Of a stretch of 37,625 nucleotides of DNA, positions 28,226-36,927 are shown piece after piece. Under the pieces are notes generated by a model. The model saw nothing but the letters and a program-made list of their open reading frames with translations, did not search any database and had not been told where the DNA came from. This DNA is from a virus. How positions within the stretch are numbered: the stretch's first letter is position 1; each line of letters starts with the position of its first letter. The translations under genes were made by a program, and so were the position numbers. The stretch is from positions 1 through 37,625 of the IMG/VR virus record IMGVR_UViG_3300035698_005070; one strand, given 5' to 3'.

Positions 28226-28232
28226 TATTTAG
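28226..28232 (-). promoter_or_regulatory. late promoter
   Basis: CTAAATACTAAT directly followed by ATG 28220 (5-base spacing). Confidence 0.6.
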
Positions 28233-28312
28233 TAAATGAGTTTGATAATTTCAGAGTTGGCCATATACTTATTTACCATACGCGCCAAAGATGTCAATGA
28301 AAATATAAAAGG

Positions 28313-28346
28313 AAGAACCGGAGGATCTTCGGTTCCCCCGGTTCTA
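28313..28346 (-). terminator. terminator after gp23
   Basis: AGAACCGG ... CCGGTTCT hairpin followed on the minus strand by TCCTTTTATATTTT, 40 bases past the gp23 stop. Confidence 0.7.
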
Positions 28347-28383
28347 AATTGTTCTAATTGGTTGATTTACAACGAGTTACAGA

Positions 28384-29871
28384 TCAGAGATATACACTAA
28401 CCGAACCAGGTGTAAATGCCGCACCAAGACCTTTTACGATAATTAAATGGTAATAAAGATTTGCACCGAAAATATTGTTCACGATACCATAACGGGTCAT
28501 AAGACCAACGCGAGGTGTGAAGTTGACCGGATCGATAGCGCGTTGCACCATGATCGGAATATACGGACAATAGATAATACCTGTATCATAATATTCAGAA
28601 CCTTTGAATCCCATAAGCGCATATTCAACAGGCTCCGTTTTTGTCGAAGCATAGTGATTAGGCGAATAGTTTGAGTTCTGAACTTCAGTTCTGGTGTCAC
28701 GGTAAACCGTGAAGCGAGCGCCTACAGTTCCTACCTTCGATACACCAACAGATGCGGTCGAGACCGTTCCATTGATTTCGAAAACTTTGAAGTCGGGAAG
28801 CATTTCGAGGATGGTGCAAACACGCGGAGTGGCGATAATAAAATTAGCGGCACCTCTACGGTTACGAGCGGCCATACGACCTGATTCGACTAGAAGTTTT
28901 TGGTAGAAAGTAATATTGCGTTCCGCAGTCCAACGACCATCAGCACTAACAGGACTCCATAAGGAGAAACCTGGCCCTATACCCGCATTGAATGCAACTT
29001 GGATCATTCTGATCACAACCTCGCGGTCGATTTCAGCTTGGATCTCGTAAGACATTGAGTTAGTAAGCTCGCCATCGATGTCGATGCCTTGCATATTCTT
29101 AATATCTTGTTCCATTTCAATACTCCATCTTGTGGCGATTCTGCGTGTTCCAGCTTCGACAGAAGTTTTTTCAAACTTCATTTCGATTTGCGGGAACCTA
29201 CCGGTATTTTCGTAGTTAGCAAGAAGGGTGGCTACGCCGCGATCTTCTTCTGCGAAATCCCAATGTTCGGAATTACCATACAAGCTCACAGACGATGCAC
29301 CAGTAAACCGAGTATCAAGTAATTGATATCCCAATTCAGTGGAGAGCGCAGCAGCAGTAGTGGGCCCACTTCCAGAATACTTGGCTTTGCCATTTGGATT
29401 CCAAGTCGGGCCGGTTGTGCCTACAGTATAATCGCCAACGTGATCTGTTTCGTTCAATAGGGTTTCGTTTTGGTAATGATAACGCAGAGCGAAAGCAAGA
29501 CCAACAGGTCCACCCATAGGTTGAACACCACAGATTTCGTTTGTGATGAGTTCAGGGAAAGTACGTCTAATCATAGGAATCAGGATCTTAGGAAGGCGAG
29601 AGTCGCCAGCAGCATAGTTGTCACCTTGGGAAATCCCTTGTGGCGAACCTGTGTTCGACGCAAAAGTACCAAAGAGACCACCAGACGAAGCAGCATTTCC
29701 AGCTTCTTCCAAACACCATTTCTCTTGATTTTCCAAAAGCATCGCAGTAGTGCGGTAAACGTGTTCGTTTTGGATTTCTGCAACATCTTTCGACGTGTAG
29801 TCCAAAATTCCCTTCCATTTATTCACAATAGCATTGACCTTATTTGGATCATTATTTTGAGGAGTTTTCAT
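28384..29871 (-). CDS. 23: major capsid protein gp23
   Basis: 495 residues. The N-terminal propeptide contains VNKWKGILDYTSKD and LLENQEKW, matching the T4 gp23 pattern (NKWKPLLEG ... IFENQEKD), with LEE/LLE cleavage sites near 45-56. Body blocks PKILIPMIRRTFPELITNEI, GVQPMGGPVGLAFALRY, and WSIEMEQDIKNMQGIDID are gp23 signatures. The mature form builds the capsid hexamers. It ends TGA before a terminator. No TATAAATA lies close to ATG, so transcription may come from upstream. Confidence 0.95.
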   Translation of the reverse strand: MKTPQNNDPNKVNAIVNKWKGILDYTSKDVAEIQNEHVYRTTAMLLENQEKWCLEEAGNAASSGGLFGTFASNTGSPQGISQGDNYAAGDSRLPKILIPMIRRTFPELITNEICGVQPMGGPVGLAFALRYHYQNETLLNETDHVGDYTVGTTGPTWNPNGKAKYSGSGPTTAAALSTELGYQLLDTRFTGASSVSLYGNSEHWDFAEEDRGVATLLANYENTGRFPQIEMKFEKTSVEAGTRRIATRWSIEMEQDIKNMQGIDIDGELTNSMSYEIQAEIDREVVIRMIQVAFNAGIGPGFSLWSPVSADGRWTAERNITFYQKLLVESGRMAARNRRGAANFIIATPRVCTILEMLPDFKVFEINGTVSTASVGVSKVGTVGARFTVYRDTRTEVQNSNYSPNHYASTKTEPVEYALMGFKGSEYYDTGIIYCPYIPIMVQRAIDPVNFTPRVGLMTRYGIVNNIFGANLYYHLIIVKGLGAAFTPGSVSVYL

Positions 29872-29940
29872 ATATGATAGTTTTTCTTTCTATATTTGTT
29901 TCAGGCTACTAGAGCCTCATTGTTCTTGGTGAAATCTATT

Positions 29941-30822
29941 TTACCGGGTGCCTTTTGCTTTTTTAAGAGCGTCAAGATACATGGCAGTATGATCGTCAGT
30001 ATCTTTATTTACCTTCTCCGTAACAACTTTTTGGTTTGGTACGACATCTGGCTTAACTTTACGACTATTTAGAGCGTCTTCTTTGAGAACTTCCAACTTG
30101 GTCTTCTCTTGCTTATCGAAGAGGCGAAGAGTGTAGTCGAAGTTTTCTTCGATGAATTGTAGTGATTTGTCTCCAAGAGCTTTCTTGAGGAACTTACGTC
30201 TGGCCTCAGACAACTTGGAAGTCTTATTTTCCAGAACCATCGAAATTTCAGTCTTCTGGTTTTCTTCATATAGAAGTTTGAATTGCTTCTTAAGTACGGT
30301 GTTCTCTTTCTTGAGAGAGGTGATAGTGTTATTGCCATCGACAACCGCAGATTGGATTGACCCATTGATAAGAGCAGAATCTACGGCCAAGACTTGTCTC
30401 AGATTTTCAAGAACTTTAAAGGCACTCTTATTCTTAACGGCTTGGGCAATATCATCTTTGTCAACGGACTCAACTAGATACTCATCGAGATAAGCGCTTA
30501 CCGAATTGACCATTTGCTTTTTGAACTTATCAGCATCCGAAACATTTGCGCGTTCATATAGGCGGACAAGTTTAATCAATTGGGAAGTATTTTTCTTATC
30601 AATTGCTTCCACTAATTGCTTCAGCTTCCCAGTTCTATCTTTATCTAGAGTGGTTAGCAATGTTCCCAATTTGGTAGCATATAGTTCATCTTGTTCCAGT
30701 AAAGCGGCTTCAAGAGTCAAATCTACTTTTTCAGTAAATGCGGTTTCGATTGCGTCGAGAGTTTCTTCAGTTAGAAGATTTTGAACTTCTTCGGAAAACA
30801 GATTTTTTAGATTTTTCTTCAT
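29941..30822 (-). CDS. 22: prohead core scaffold gp22
   Basis: 293 residues from MKKNLKNLFSEEV (a longer frame upstream runs into the previous gene). Highly helical, Lys/Glu-rich, with LLTEE sites suitable for prohead-protease destruction. GVLENKTSKLSEARRKFLK-like and EEVQNLLTEE segments match gp22 of T4-type phages. Lies between the core protein and gp23 as in T4. Starts 4 bases after the previous stop. Confidence 0.9.
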   Translation of the reverse strand: MKKNLKNLFSEEVQNLLTEETLDAIETAFTEKVDLTLEAALLEQDELYATKLGTLLTTLDKDRTGKLKQLVEAIDKKNTSQLIKLVRLYERANVSDADKFKKQMVNSVSAYLDEYLVESVDKDDIAQAVKNKSAFKVLENLRQVLAVDSALINGSIQSAVVDGNNTITSLKKENTVLKKQFKLLYEENQKTEISMVLENKTSKLSEARRKFLKKALGDKSLQFIEENFDYTLRLFDKQEKTKLEVLKEDALNSRKVKPDVVPNQKVVTEKVNKDTDDHTAMYLDALKKAKGTR

Positions 30823-30826
30823 GATT

Positions 30827-31255
30827 TTAGAATAATGGTGTTGTAAGTTCTTGTTCAATCTTTGCTTGAAGTTTGGACTCAACCGCGCTATGTAAATATT
30901 TATCCGCAGAGGCGTAGTTTTTTAATAAAAGACACTCTATAAACTTAGAAATATCAGTGTTCTCTTTTACTTCATCTTTTCTATCGTAAGCTCCCTTTCC
31001 TTTTTTGGGCTTTTCTGATTTTGTGGGTGGTGCCCAATGCTTTCTCCCCTTGCTTTTTGGTCCAGCACATTCAAATTTACCGTCTTTTTTGATCTTCTTG
31101 GCAACAGACTGCTCATCTTCTTCCCCCTCCGAAGGTTCATCTTCTTCTTCCCCATCGGGTAGATCAGTATTTTCCTCCGAACTTTCATCCTTTTCTTTCT
31201 TGGTGCCTTTTTTCGGCCCGAAGAATTTTTTTTGTTTGTCTGTTAGCTTTGCCAT
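30827..31255 (-). CDS. acidic prohead core protein (gp67/68-like)
   Basis: 142 residues: an acidic tract (EENTDLPDGEEEDEPSEGEE), a basic stretch (GPKSKGRKHWAPP), then FIECLLLKNYASADKYLHSA. The last part resembles the short helical domain of T4-type core proteins. Order gp21-like, this, gp22, gp23 agrees with T4's 67-68-21-22-23 block with local rearrangement. Late promoter GATAAATACTATT abuts its ATG. Confidence 0.7.
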   Translation of the reverse strand: MAKLTDKQKKFFGPKKGTKKEKDESSEENTDLPDGEEEDEPSEGEEDEQSVAKKIKKDGKFECAGPKSKGRKHWAPPTKSEKPKKGKGAYDRKDEVKENTDISKFIECLLLKNYASADKYLHSAVESKLQAKIEQELTTPLF

Positions 31256-31260
31256 AATAG

Positions 31261-31268
31261 TATTTATC
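31261..31268 (-). promoter_or_regulatory. late promoter abutting an ATG
   Basis: GATAAATA-CTATT-ATG on the minus strand. By T4 rules transcription would begin at or next to the ATG. Confidence 0.7.
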
Positions 31269-31932
31269 CTAACTTGTTAATAAAAAGGATAACCTGTTCC
31301 CTTAAAAATTGATTTACGTCTTTCTTTGGAAGTTTAGATATAGTTTTCTCGAAATTGTCATATAATTCTTCGTATTCGCCATTACCATCAAGAACATATG
31401 TCTTAGATTCAAGGATACCATTAACGAAAGCTTTTGGATAACTGGGATCTGCGACGGTATCAATGGCAACCAGATACATATTCTCCACTAAGTTATAGTC
31501 GTTCTGTTCTTTTAATGATCCCAATGCTCTAGTTGACATACCAACTTTAACCCCATCATTTATCAATGCTCTTAGGATTTGCCCAGATGGTGTCGATAAG
31601 ATTTTACTCTTACCATAGAAAAAATTATTGTCTTCTTTTAGTTCTACAATAAGATGACACGCCCGTTCCAAATTAACATCGGGACTAGATGGGTGGTTCA
31701 ATTCTCCCATTGCCCGACCCGGAACGACCATCTCTTTAATGTATCGAGAGACATCCTTTCGGGTATTTTCCATATCATAATATCTCCCATTTTTATTCCT
31801 CTCATTGCAACCAATATATGGCCCCTTAACATAAAGTGTGCTTTGGTTTTTGAGATTAGACTGTTCTTCAATAATTTCAAAACTATCAAAATTATCAGGG
31901 TTCTCGGAAATTAACTTTAGTTTAAGCGCCAT
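31264..31932 (-). CDS. 21: prohead core protease gp21
   Basis: 222 residues. Catalytic His80 in GELNHPSSP and Ser133 in VGMSTRALGS, the T4 gp21/herpes assemblin-like pair; an Asp in the AIDTVADPSYP region. Cleaves scaffold and leader peptides after (L/I)xE. Followed by the core protein; a TATAAATA box stands 5 bases before its ATG. Confidence 0.93.
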   Translation of the reverse strand: MALKLKLISENPDNFDSFEIIEEQSNLKNQSTLYVKGPYIGCNERNKNGRYYDMENTRKDVSRYIKEMVVPGRAMGELNHPSSPDVNLERACHLIVELKEDNNFFYGKSKILSTPSGQILRALINDGVKVGMSTRALGSLKEQNDYNLVENMYLVAIDTVADPSYPKAFVNGILESKTYVLDGNGEYEELYDNFEKTISKLPKKDVNQFLREQVILFINKLG

Positions 31933-31937
31933 ATGTA

Positions 31938-31945
31938 TATTTATA
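31938..31945 (-). promoter_or_regulatory. perfect late promoter abutting the gp21 ATG
   Basis: TATAAATA-TACAT-ATG on the minus strand, exact consensus with 5-base spacing. Confidence 0.75.
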
Positions 31946-31953
31946 CAATCAAA

Positions 31954-32436
31954 CTATAATTTTAAGGGAACTGCTTCGAATCCGTTCTTTTCTGTGAACC
32001 CCAGAACCAAAAACTCTAGCTTGTTATTCTTACAAAACTCAATAGCAGATTTCCACTTACAAGTATTTGTAATATACGTCACTTGCTCATATAATAATGT
32101 GGCCTTTCTCTTTCCCTTTTTCTTTTGAGGTTCTATAGTATCTTTGAGGGGTTTGATTTCTATCAAATATTTTTTAGTGGTAGTCCCTTCTTGGATCTCC
32201 ACATAATTGTCCACATAATATTTTCGCATTTTCTTCGTAACTGTGTCGTAATAAGGAACAATAATATCCTCCGAACTCCATTTGAGCACTTTCTCATTGA
32301 GATCGCAGAAGGCAAAGAATCTCTTTTCAATAGAACTCCGGAAGATTGGCGCTTCTCGTCCAATGTATTTATCCGGATATTTTGGAATATAATATCCTTG
32401 ATGAAATCTCGGGTTTTTTTTGAGTCCTAATCCCAT
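31954..32436 (-). CDS. 4: head completion protein gp4-like (TnsA-type nuclease fold)
   Basis: 160 residues. FHQGYYIPKYPDKYIGREAP, IFRSSIEKRFFAFCDLN, and KYLIEIKPLKDT follow the T4 gp4 head-completion pattern; E in SSIEKR, and the E-x-K of IEIKP, are the expected nuclease residues. Acts on filled heads before tail joining. TAG stop, in phase with the gp21 ATG 21 bases later. Confidence 0.85.
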   Translation of the reverse strand: MGLGLKKNPRFHQGYYIPKYPDKYIGREAPIFRSSIEKRFFAFCDLNEKVLKWSSEDIIVPYYDTVTKKMRKYYVDNYVEIQEGTTTKKYLIEIKPLKDTIEPQKKKGKRKATLLYEQVTYITNTCKWKSAIEFCKNNKLEFLVLGFTEKNGFEAVPLKL

Positions 32437-32437
32437 C

Positions 32438-32737
32438 TTACTCTATACTAACCGTAATACTATCTTCGAGGTTTGCTTCCATCATTTGCTTTGTCGCATT
32501 AAGAGTAGCCATGGTTTCTCTATCTAATTTTCTTTTAATTGGATTTGTTATTTCGATCTTTAGAATTCGGAAGGCCCATCGAGTCAAAAACTCATCTATT
32601 GTCACGGGATTCGGAATATTGGTAATTTCTTCTCCCCCCATTTCGTCGCCTGTGACGAACATCGTCCAACCTAATTCTGTAGCTAAAAGTAATAGATTTT
32701 CGTCCGTGTCTGTGTATGTTACTGTTACTGTTTTCAT
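32438..32737 (-). CDS. small virion-region protein
   Basis: 99 residues, MKTVTVTYTDTDENLLLLATELGW ... DEFLTRWAFRILKIEI; alpha/beta, resembling small proteins encoded among tail/adhesin genes of other phages. Function unknown. Starts 4 bases after the previous frame's stop, with AATAAAAAT before ATG. Confidence 0.68.
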   Translation of the reverse strand: MKTVTVTYTDTDENLLLLATELGWTMFVTGDEMGGEEITNIPNPVTIDEFLTRWAFRILKIEITNPIKRKLDRETMATLNATKQMMEANLEDSITVSIE

Positions 32738-32741
32738 ATTT

Positions 32742-33035
32742 TTATTCGTAAATTATTGTAAAGTCTCCTTCAGCACTCGTAGTAATGGTCAACCCATTTG
32801 AAAATGGACAATTATAAGCTATAACAAATGGAGACAAGACTTTTGTTTCAACTCTGAATAGTGCAATTGTCGGAGCCACTGCCGTAGTATTATCATAAAT
32901 GGATAGGGTACAATCAGCTTCTGGATTATTAATAACAACACTATGTAATATTCCTGCCCCATATTTGAGATTATATGTGGTGGTTCCCGCAGTTGATGGG
33001 AGATGGGCATATGTTGGATTTGTTTTTAACTCTCT
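32742..33035 (-). CDS. beta-rich domain in phase with the upstream gene, no ATG
   Basis: 97 codons open from immediately after TAA 33036-33038 to TAA 32742: LKTNPTYAHLPSTAG ... SVVINNPEADCTLSIYDNT ... GLTITTSAEGDFTIIYE. Strong coding character and a fold seen in small phage virion proteins. There is no ATG, GTG or TTG near its start, so it is either read through from the upstream gene, started unconventionally, or its start was lost to an error. Confidence 0.6.
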   Translation of the reverse strand, partial: RELKTNPTYAHLPSTAGTTTYNLKYGAGILHSVVINNPEADCTLSIYDNTTAVAPTIALFRVETKVLSPFVIAYNCPFSNGLTITTSAEGDFTIIYE

Positions 33036-34106
33036 TTATCTTGCGATATAAGTTCCATCACATTCAAGTTCAATGTCAGTTATCCCTGATGTCTTAACAT
33101 TCTCCATGGTTATTGGGAGAGTCTGAGTATCTGACAAATGGGGTGTTTTTTCCGAGTGTAATCTAATATCATCCACATACCATACTGCCGCAAGGGGAGT
33201 ATATTCAATTCCAAATTTATAATGAGTTCCCGGAACGGGCATCCAAGAGTTTCCTAGATTTCCATTGAAAGCTCCTGAATTGATAAGAGCATCCACAGAG
33301 GCTTTTCGAGTTCCCAAATTAAATTGTGCTCCGCTTAATTGGATGAAATATCCATTGTCCGTATCGTATGCTCCAATTTGTCTTATGTTGCCAACAGTTC
33401 CAACGGTTTCAAAATTGGTTGACGCATTGAAAATCATCGCAGAACCCGGAACAAATCTACCTCTTCGAACACTAACATATGATGCGGAACCCGCAGGTGC
33501 TGCAGTTGTGGTTATATGAACAGCACCACCTGATTGAGTTATGGTTCCATCTGCTACTGACGAAGTCCAGAAATTGGTATCTAATGTAGTATTATCAAAC
33601 GCAGTTCCCACCAACCTGTTGACAGTGCTCACATTTAATTCACTTGTTGGATTTACCCATACATGTCTTCCAGTATTTTCATCTCCTCTTATTGATGTGA
33701 CAACTTGTAGGTTGCCATAGTTGCTTAATGTTCTCGGTAGGGGGTCAGCAATTGGGCAGAGAACCCCCTGTAATCTAAACTCAGTTGTTGGAATAATCCC
33801 AACATTTGTGACCCGTATTCTCCAATATGAATTTAGGGCTTGGATGGTTCCCCCTGTTCCTCCCTTAGCATAATAATAATTAACGGAATCAGAGATGTCC
33901 CAAGTGCCATCAAGACCATCTGGAGATTGTTCAATATATATCAAACAGTTTTGAGTAGTCTTTAAGGACCATTGTAATCCAACAACCCCCAATGTAGATG
34001 ATGCTGTTCCCACAAAAGATGATAAAGAATCAAGGTTAGTGGTAGACGAGTTATTTGGATCGTCCTGTACGTTCTGTGTGATTGAGATGTCTTCGAAGCG
34101 GCTCAT
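33036..34106 (-). CDS. virion adhesin-region protein
   Basis: 356 residues, beta-rich: WSLKTTQNCLIYIEQSPDG-like N-terminal domain, YWRIRVTNVG, then a concanavalin/LamG-like middle (FNASTNFETVGTVGN ... DTDNGYFIQLSG ... KFGIEYTPLAAVWYVDD). Probably a tail or baseplate-associated carbohydrate-binding protein. Ends TAA, but the frame stays open for 97 further codons. Confidence 0.7.
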   Translation of the reverse strand: MSRFEDISITQNVQDDPNNSSTTNLDSLSSFVGTASSTLGVVGLQWSLKTTQNCLIYIEQSPDGLDGTWDISDSVNYYYAKGGTGGTIQALNSYWRIRVTNVGIIPTTEFRLQGVLCPIADPLPRTLSNYGNLQVVTSIRGDENTGRHVWVNPTSELNVSTVNRLVGTAFDNTTLDTNFWTSSVADGTITQSGGAVHITTTAAPAGSASYVSVRRGRFVPGSAMIFNASTNFETVGTVGNIRQIGAYDTDNGYFIQLSGAQFNLGTRKASVDALINSGAFNGNLGNSWMPVPGTHYKFGIEYTPLAAVWYVDDIRLHSEKTPHLSDTQTLPITMENVKTSGITDIELECDGTYIAR

Positions 34107-34131
34107 ATTTTATTATAATGTTATTTAATGT

Positions 34132-36423
34132 TTAAAACCATCCATCAGTGGTTTCGTATACCAACACAATTACTGTGCCAGCATTGGCGGTTTTTGATGC
34201 GTTCGCACCAGTTAATAATTCAGTGCCATTTGGGGCGATGGTTAGTGTCCCTGTTCCACTGTTAATAATGCGGAAGGTCTGTCCATCAACACCAGCGGGT
34301 AGAGTTACAGTGAAGTCTCCTGCGGTAGTATTACAGTAGATATTATCATCTGATGTGAGGATTGAGTAAGTTGTAGTAACTCTTGTGGTGGCGCGGATAC
34401 GACCGGCGGTGGATGATAAGGTTCCGCTGGCGAGAATATCAACAGAATAAATTTTTCTCCAATGTCTATTGGATAACCCTAGATCCTTTGCGTTATGGGT
34501 TGATGGGTAAAGGTCTACGTGTGAATAATTTCCAGACCCTCCCCCAACTGTAAATTGATCGACTCCTGCTTTCTTTACTATAGTAGCGAATGGAACATTT
34601 ATTATCGAGTTCGCTGCTGCTTTAAACTCTATTGATAAATCCGCTCCGTTTGAAAAAGTAAATTCTGCTCCAGAACCAACAGCGTCAACCGACACACCAC
34701 CAGTGGAATTAACTGTAGTTGACATGTAATTCGTGGCGTCATATCCGAGACGTAATTGTTCGGTGGTGGATTCGGCATGGAGTTGAGCGAATGGGATAAT
34801 TGTCCCAACGCCAACCTTTCCACCTCCACCAAGAGCAAGGATTTGGTTGGCGGGAGTCGCATCAAATTTACCATAAATTAAAGCAGATGTTCTTCCGAGA
34901 GCTTCGGAGGTTCTGTCACCATAGCTGTCTATGATTAAAGTGTCGCTACCTGTTTCGTCATAACCAGCATTATACCCCAAGAATACATTATTACTACCAG
35001 CTAAATATCTGCCTGCGAATCTCCCTAAAAGAGTGTTGTTTGATAAAGCTCCCACAATATGACTGTATCCTGCACCACTACCAATCATTGTATTGTTACC
35101 ACCAGTATTTGTATTACCTTCGCCATAACCAGCGTATGAACCAAAAAAGGCGTTGTAGCTACCTGTACTCCTGTACCCAGCTATACTTCCGAAGAATACA
35201 TTGTTAATGCTTGTGGTAATATTATAACCAGCAGATGTCCCCAAAGCAGTATTGCTATGTCCCGTAGTTAATGAATATAGTGCCCTTTTACCAATAATTG
35301 TGTTTGAATGACCACCACTATCCGCTACCAATGGGGAGGCCTCTTGACCAAATATAGTATTAAACTCCCCCAAGAACATTGCAGTCGCACCATCTATTAG
35401 TATTTGACTGTTTGTTGTATTAGGTGTTCTGAATTTGTTATCTGCTCCGAGGCTTGCGTCTGCAATATTATCAGTGTATTCCGTTGTAGTGTTATCTGCA
35501 ATAGTAGCTAACAAGTAAAAGAATTTAAATGCCTGTCCTGCCTGACTCCTATATAGTTTTCTTCCTGTAACTCTATAATCTGTTGATACTGGGAAAGTAA
35601 CAGTAACTTGTTTGTGGGTTGCGTCAGTTGTGACCAATGAAGCTGCCCCTCTTTTCATTTCGGTTTCACCTAACGCAGTTGTATAGGTATATCCATAATA
35701 GTGCGTGCCTTCATCGACATTCCCTGTATCTGTAATCAGAGCAGTTGTTAAGTAATCGTCCACCGCAACAAACGATAGGTTTATACCGACATCACTTTGG
35801 ATATAATTAGCAGCCGTCGTTCCTGCTACGTGCAATGATGTCGCTGGTACAATTGTCCCAATCCCCACATACCCATTCGTAGTATCAACAGTCACAACGT
35901 CAGTTATGCCATCGGCCTTAAGGATTTGGAGAGCCGATAATGAATCAGACGGCGGATAAATCTTAGATGTGATTATTTCATTGGCAGTGATATTCCCATC
36001 CGTCGTAATATCTCCGGTAGTTGATAAATTATCTACCGTAACATCTCCTGTTACGACGCCCCCAGATAATGGTAGATATGTTGATGGGATTGTAATACCT
36101 ATGAATGTATCAATTTCAGCATGGGTATTTGTTCCTATATCTGATAGACTTGTATGAGATTTGGTTGTCAGGTCTGCGATATCAGAAGTCGTCTTATCAA
36201 CTTCATCCCAAAGAATACCAAAATATTCATTTGCTGATATAGATCCAGTGATTACAACATCGCCTGTAACAATTCCGCCAGATAGATCCAAGTAATTTGA
36301 ATATGTTTCGGGTAGATTTAAATACTCGTTGGCAGATATAGAGCCAGCTATAGTAGTATTGCCAGATACATTAAGATTTCCCCCAATATCGGCGGATGTT
36401 AAAGTTTTAAAGGTTGTTAGCAT
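34132..36423 (-). CDS. long tail fiber with Asn-Thr-x-x-Gly repeats
   Basis: 763 residues. The N-terminal part has repeated ISANEYL / LSGGxVTGDVxI units; VGIGTIVPATSLHVAG and VGVGTIIPFAQLHAES flank the middle, as in bacteriophage fibers. Residues about 375-480 are imperfect repeats of GxxNTxxGxxAGY (see findings). The C-terminus is a beta-rich cap (FTVTLPAGVDGQTFRIIN). Likely a trimeric host-range fiber. Leader is long and lacks a clear late box near ATG. Confidence 0.8.
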   Translation of the reverse strand: MLTTFKTLTSADIGGNLNVSGNTTIAGSISANEYLNLPETYSNYLDLSGGIVTGDVVITGSISANEYFGILWDEVDKTTSDIADLTTKSHTSLSDIGTNTHAEIDTFIGITIPSTYLPLSGGVVTGDVTVDNLSTTGDITTDGNITANEIITSKIYPPSDSLSALQILKADGITDVVTVDTTNGYVGIGTIVPATSLHVAGTTAANYIQSDVGINLSFVAVDDYLTTALITDTGNVDEGTHYYGYTYTTALGETEMKRGAASLVTTDATHKQVTVTFPVSTDYRVTGRKLYRSQAGQAFKFFYLLATIADNTTTEYTDNIADASLGADNKFRTPNTTNSQILIDGATAMFLGEFNTIFGQEASPLVADSGGHSNTIIGKRALYSLTTGHSNTALGTSAGYNITTSINNVFFGSIAGYRSTGSYNAFFGSYAGYGEGNTNTGGNNTMIGSGAGYSHIVGALSNNTLLGRFAGRYLAGSNNVFLGYNAGYDETGSDTLIIDSYGDRTSEALGRTSALIYGKFDATPANQILALGGGGKVGVGTIIPFAQLHAESTTEQLRLGYDATNYMSTTVNSTGGVSVDAVGSGAEFTFSNGADLSIEFKAAANSIINVPFATIVKKAGVDQFTVGGGSGNYSHVDLYPSTHNAKDLGLSNRHWRKIYSVDILASGTLSSTAGRIRATTRVTTTYSILTSDDNIYCNTTAGDFTVTLPAGVDGQTFRIINSGTGTLTIAPNGTELLTGANASKTANAGTVIVLVYETTDGWF

Positions 36424-36455
36424 GATATATCTTTTTAGGGAATGTCTTATTATAT

Positions 36456-36923
36456 TTACAGCACAGTTTCAACGACTGGCAGATCCTTACCCAATACAAG
36501 ATTAGCTCTTACCGACACCAAATCTTCATATTTCATGTCTTGATTGGTGTGAGCATTTGTACCAATGAAAATTCTACCGTCAGCCTCATAGAATCTATGA
36601 TTAGATCTTTTCCACTCTGTCCAAGTCATTATTCTTGGGAGTTCTCCGTCAATGTTTGTCATTACGCCAAAAGCGTTATCATCATCTTTTGATTCGATTT
36701 CAATGAAGGCGGGATAATTTTCAATTGAGACTCCTTTTGAAATTAATAAGTCTGCGATATTGAGATCTGCTAATTCATTTGGGACCACATAGGAGGTTGT
36801 ATTTTCATTGGTCGAGCATAAGATGCCAAGTGCCCCAACAATAGATCCTGCGAATCCTGTTAGGATCTCATCGAAGGCTGGCTTTAGGGGGTTTAATGTG
36901 TCGGTTAATCCTGTTATTTTCAT
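36456..36923 (-). CDS. hypothetical virion-region protein
   Basis: 155 residues from MKITGLTDTLNPLK, four bases after the stop of the upstream adhesin. Alpha/beta (FAGSIVGALGILCSTNENTT, YPAFIEIESKDDDNAFG). No family recognised; position suggests a fiber or adhesin accessory protein. Confidence 0.68.
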   Translation of the reverse strand: MKITGLTDTLNPLKPAFDEILTGFAGSIVGALGILCSTNENTTSYVVPNELADLNIADLLISKGVSIENYPAFIEIESKDDDNAFGVMTNIDGELPRIMTWTEWKRSNHRFYEADGRIFIGTNAHTNQDMKYEDLVSVRANLVLGKDLPVVETVL

Positions 36924-36927
36924 GTGA

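Noticed and set aside
31946-31956. gp4-gp21 fusion by TAG readthrough
   Set aside because: The TAG is in phase with gp21, but a perfect late promoter lies between, gp21 has its own start, and T4 relatives keep them separate; the phase match has a one-in-three chance.
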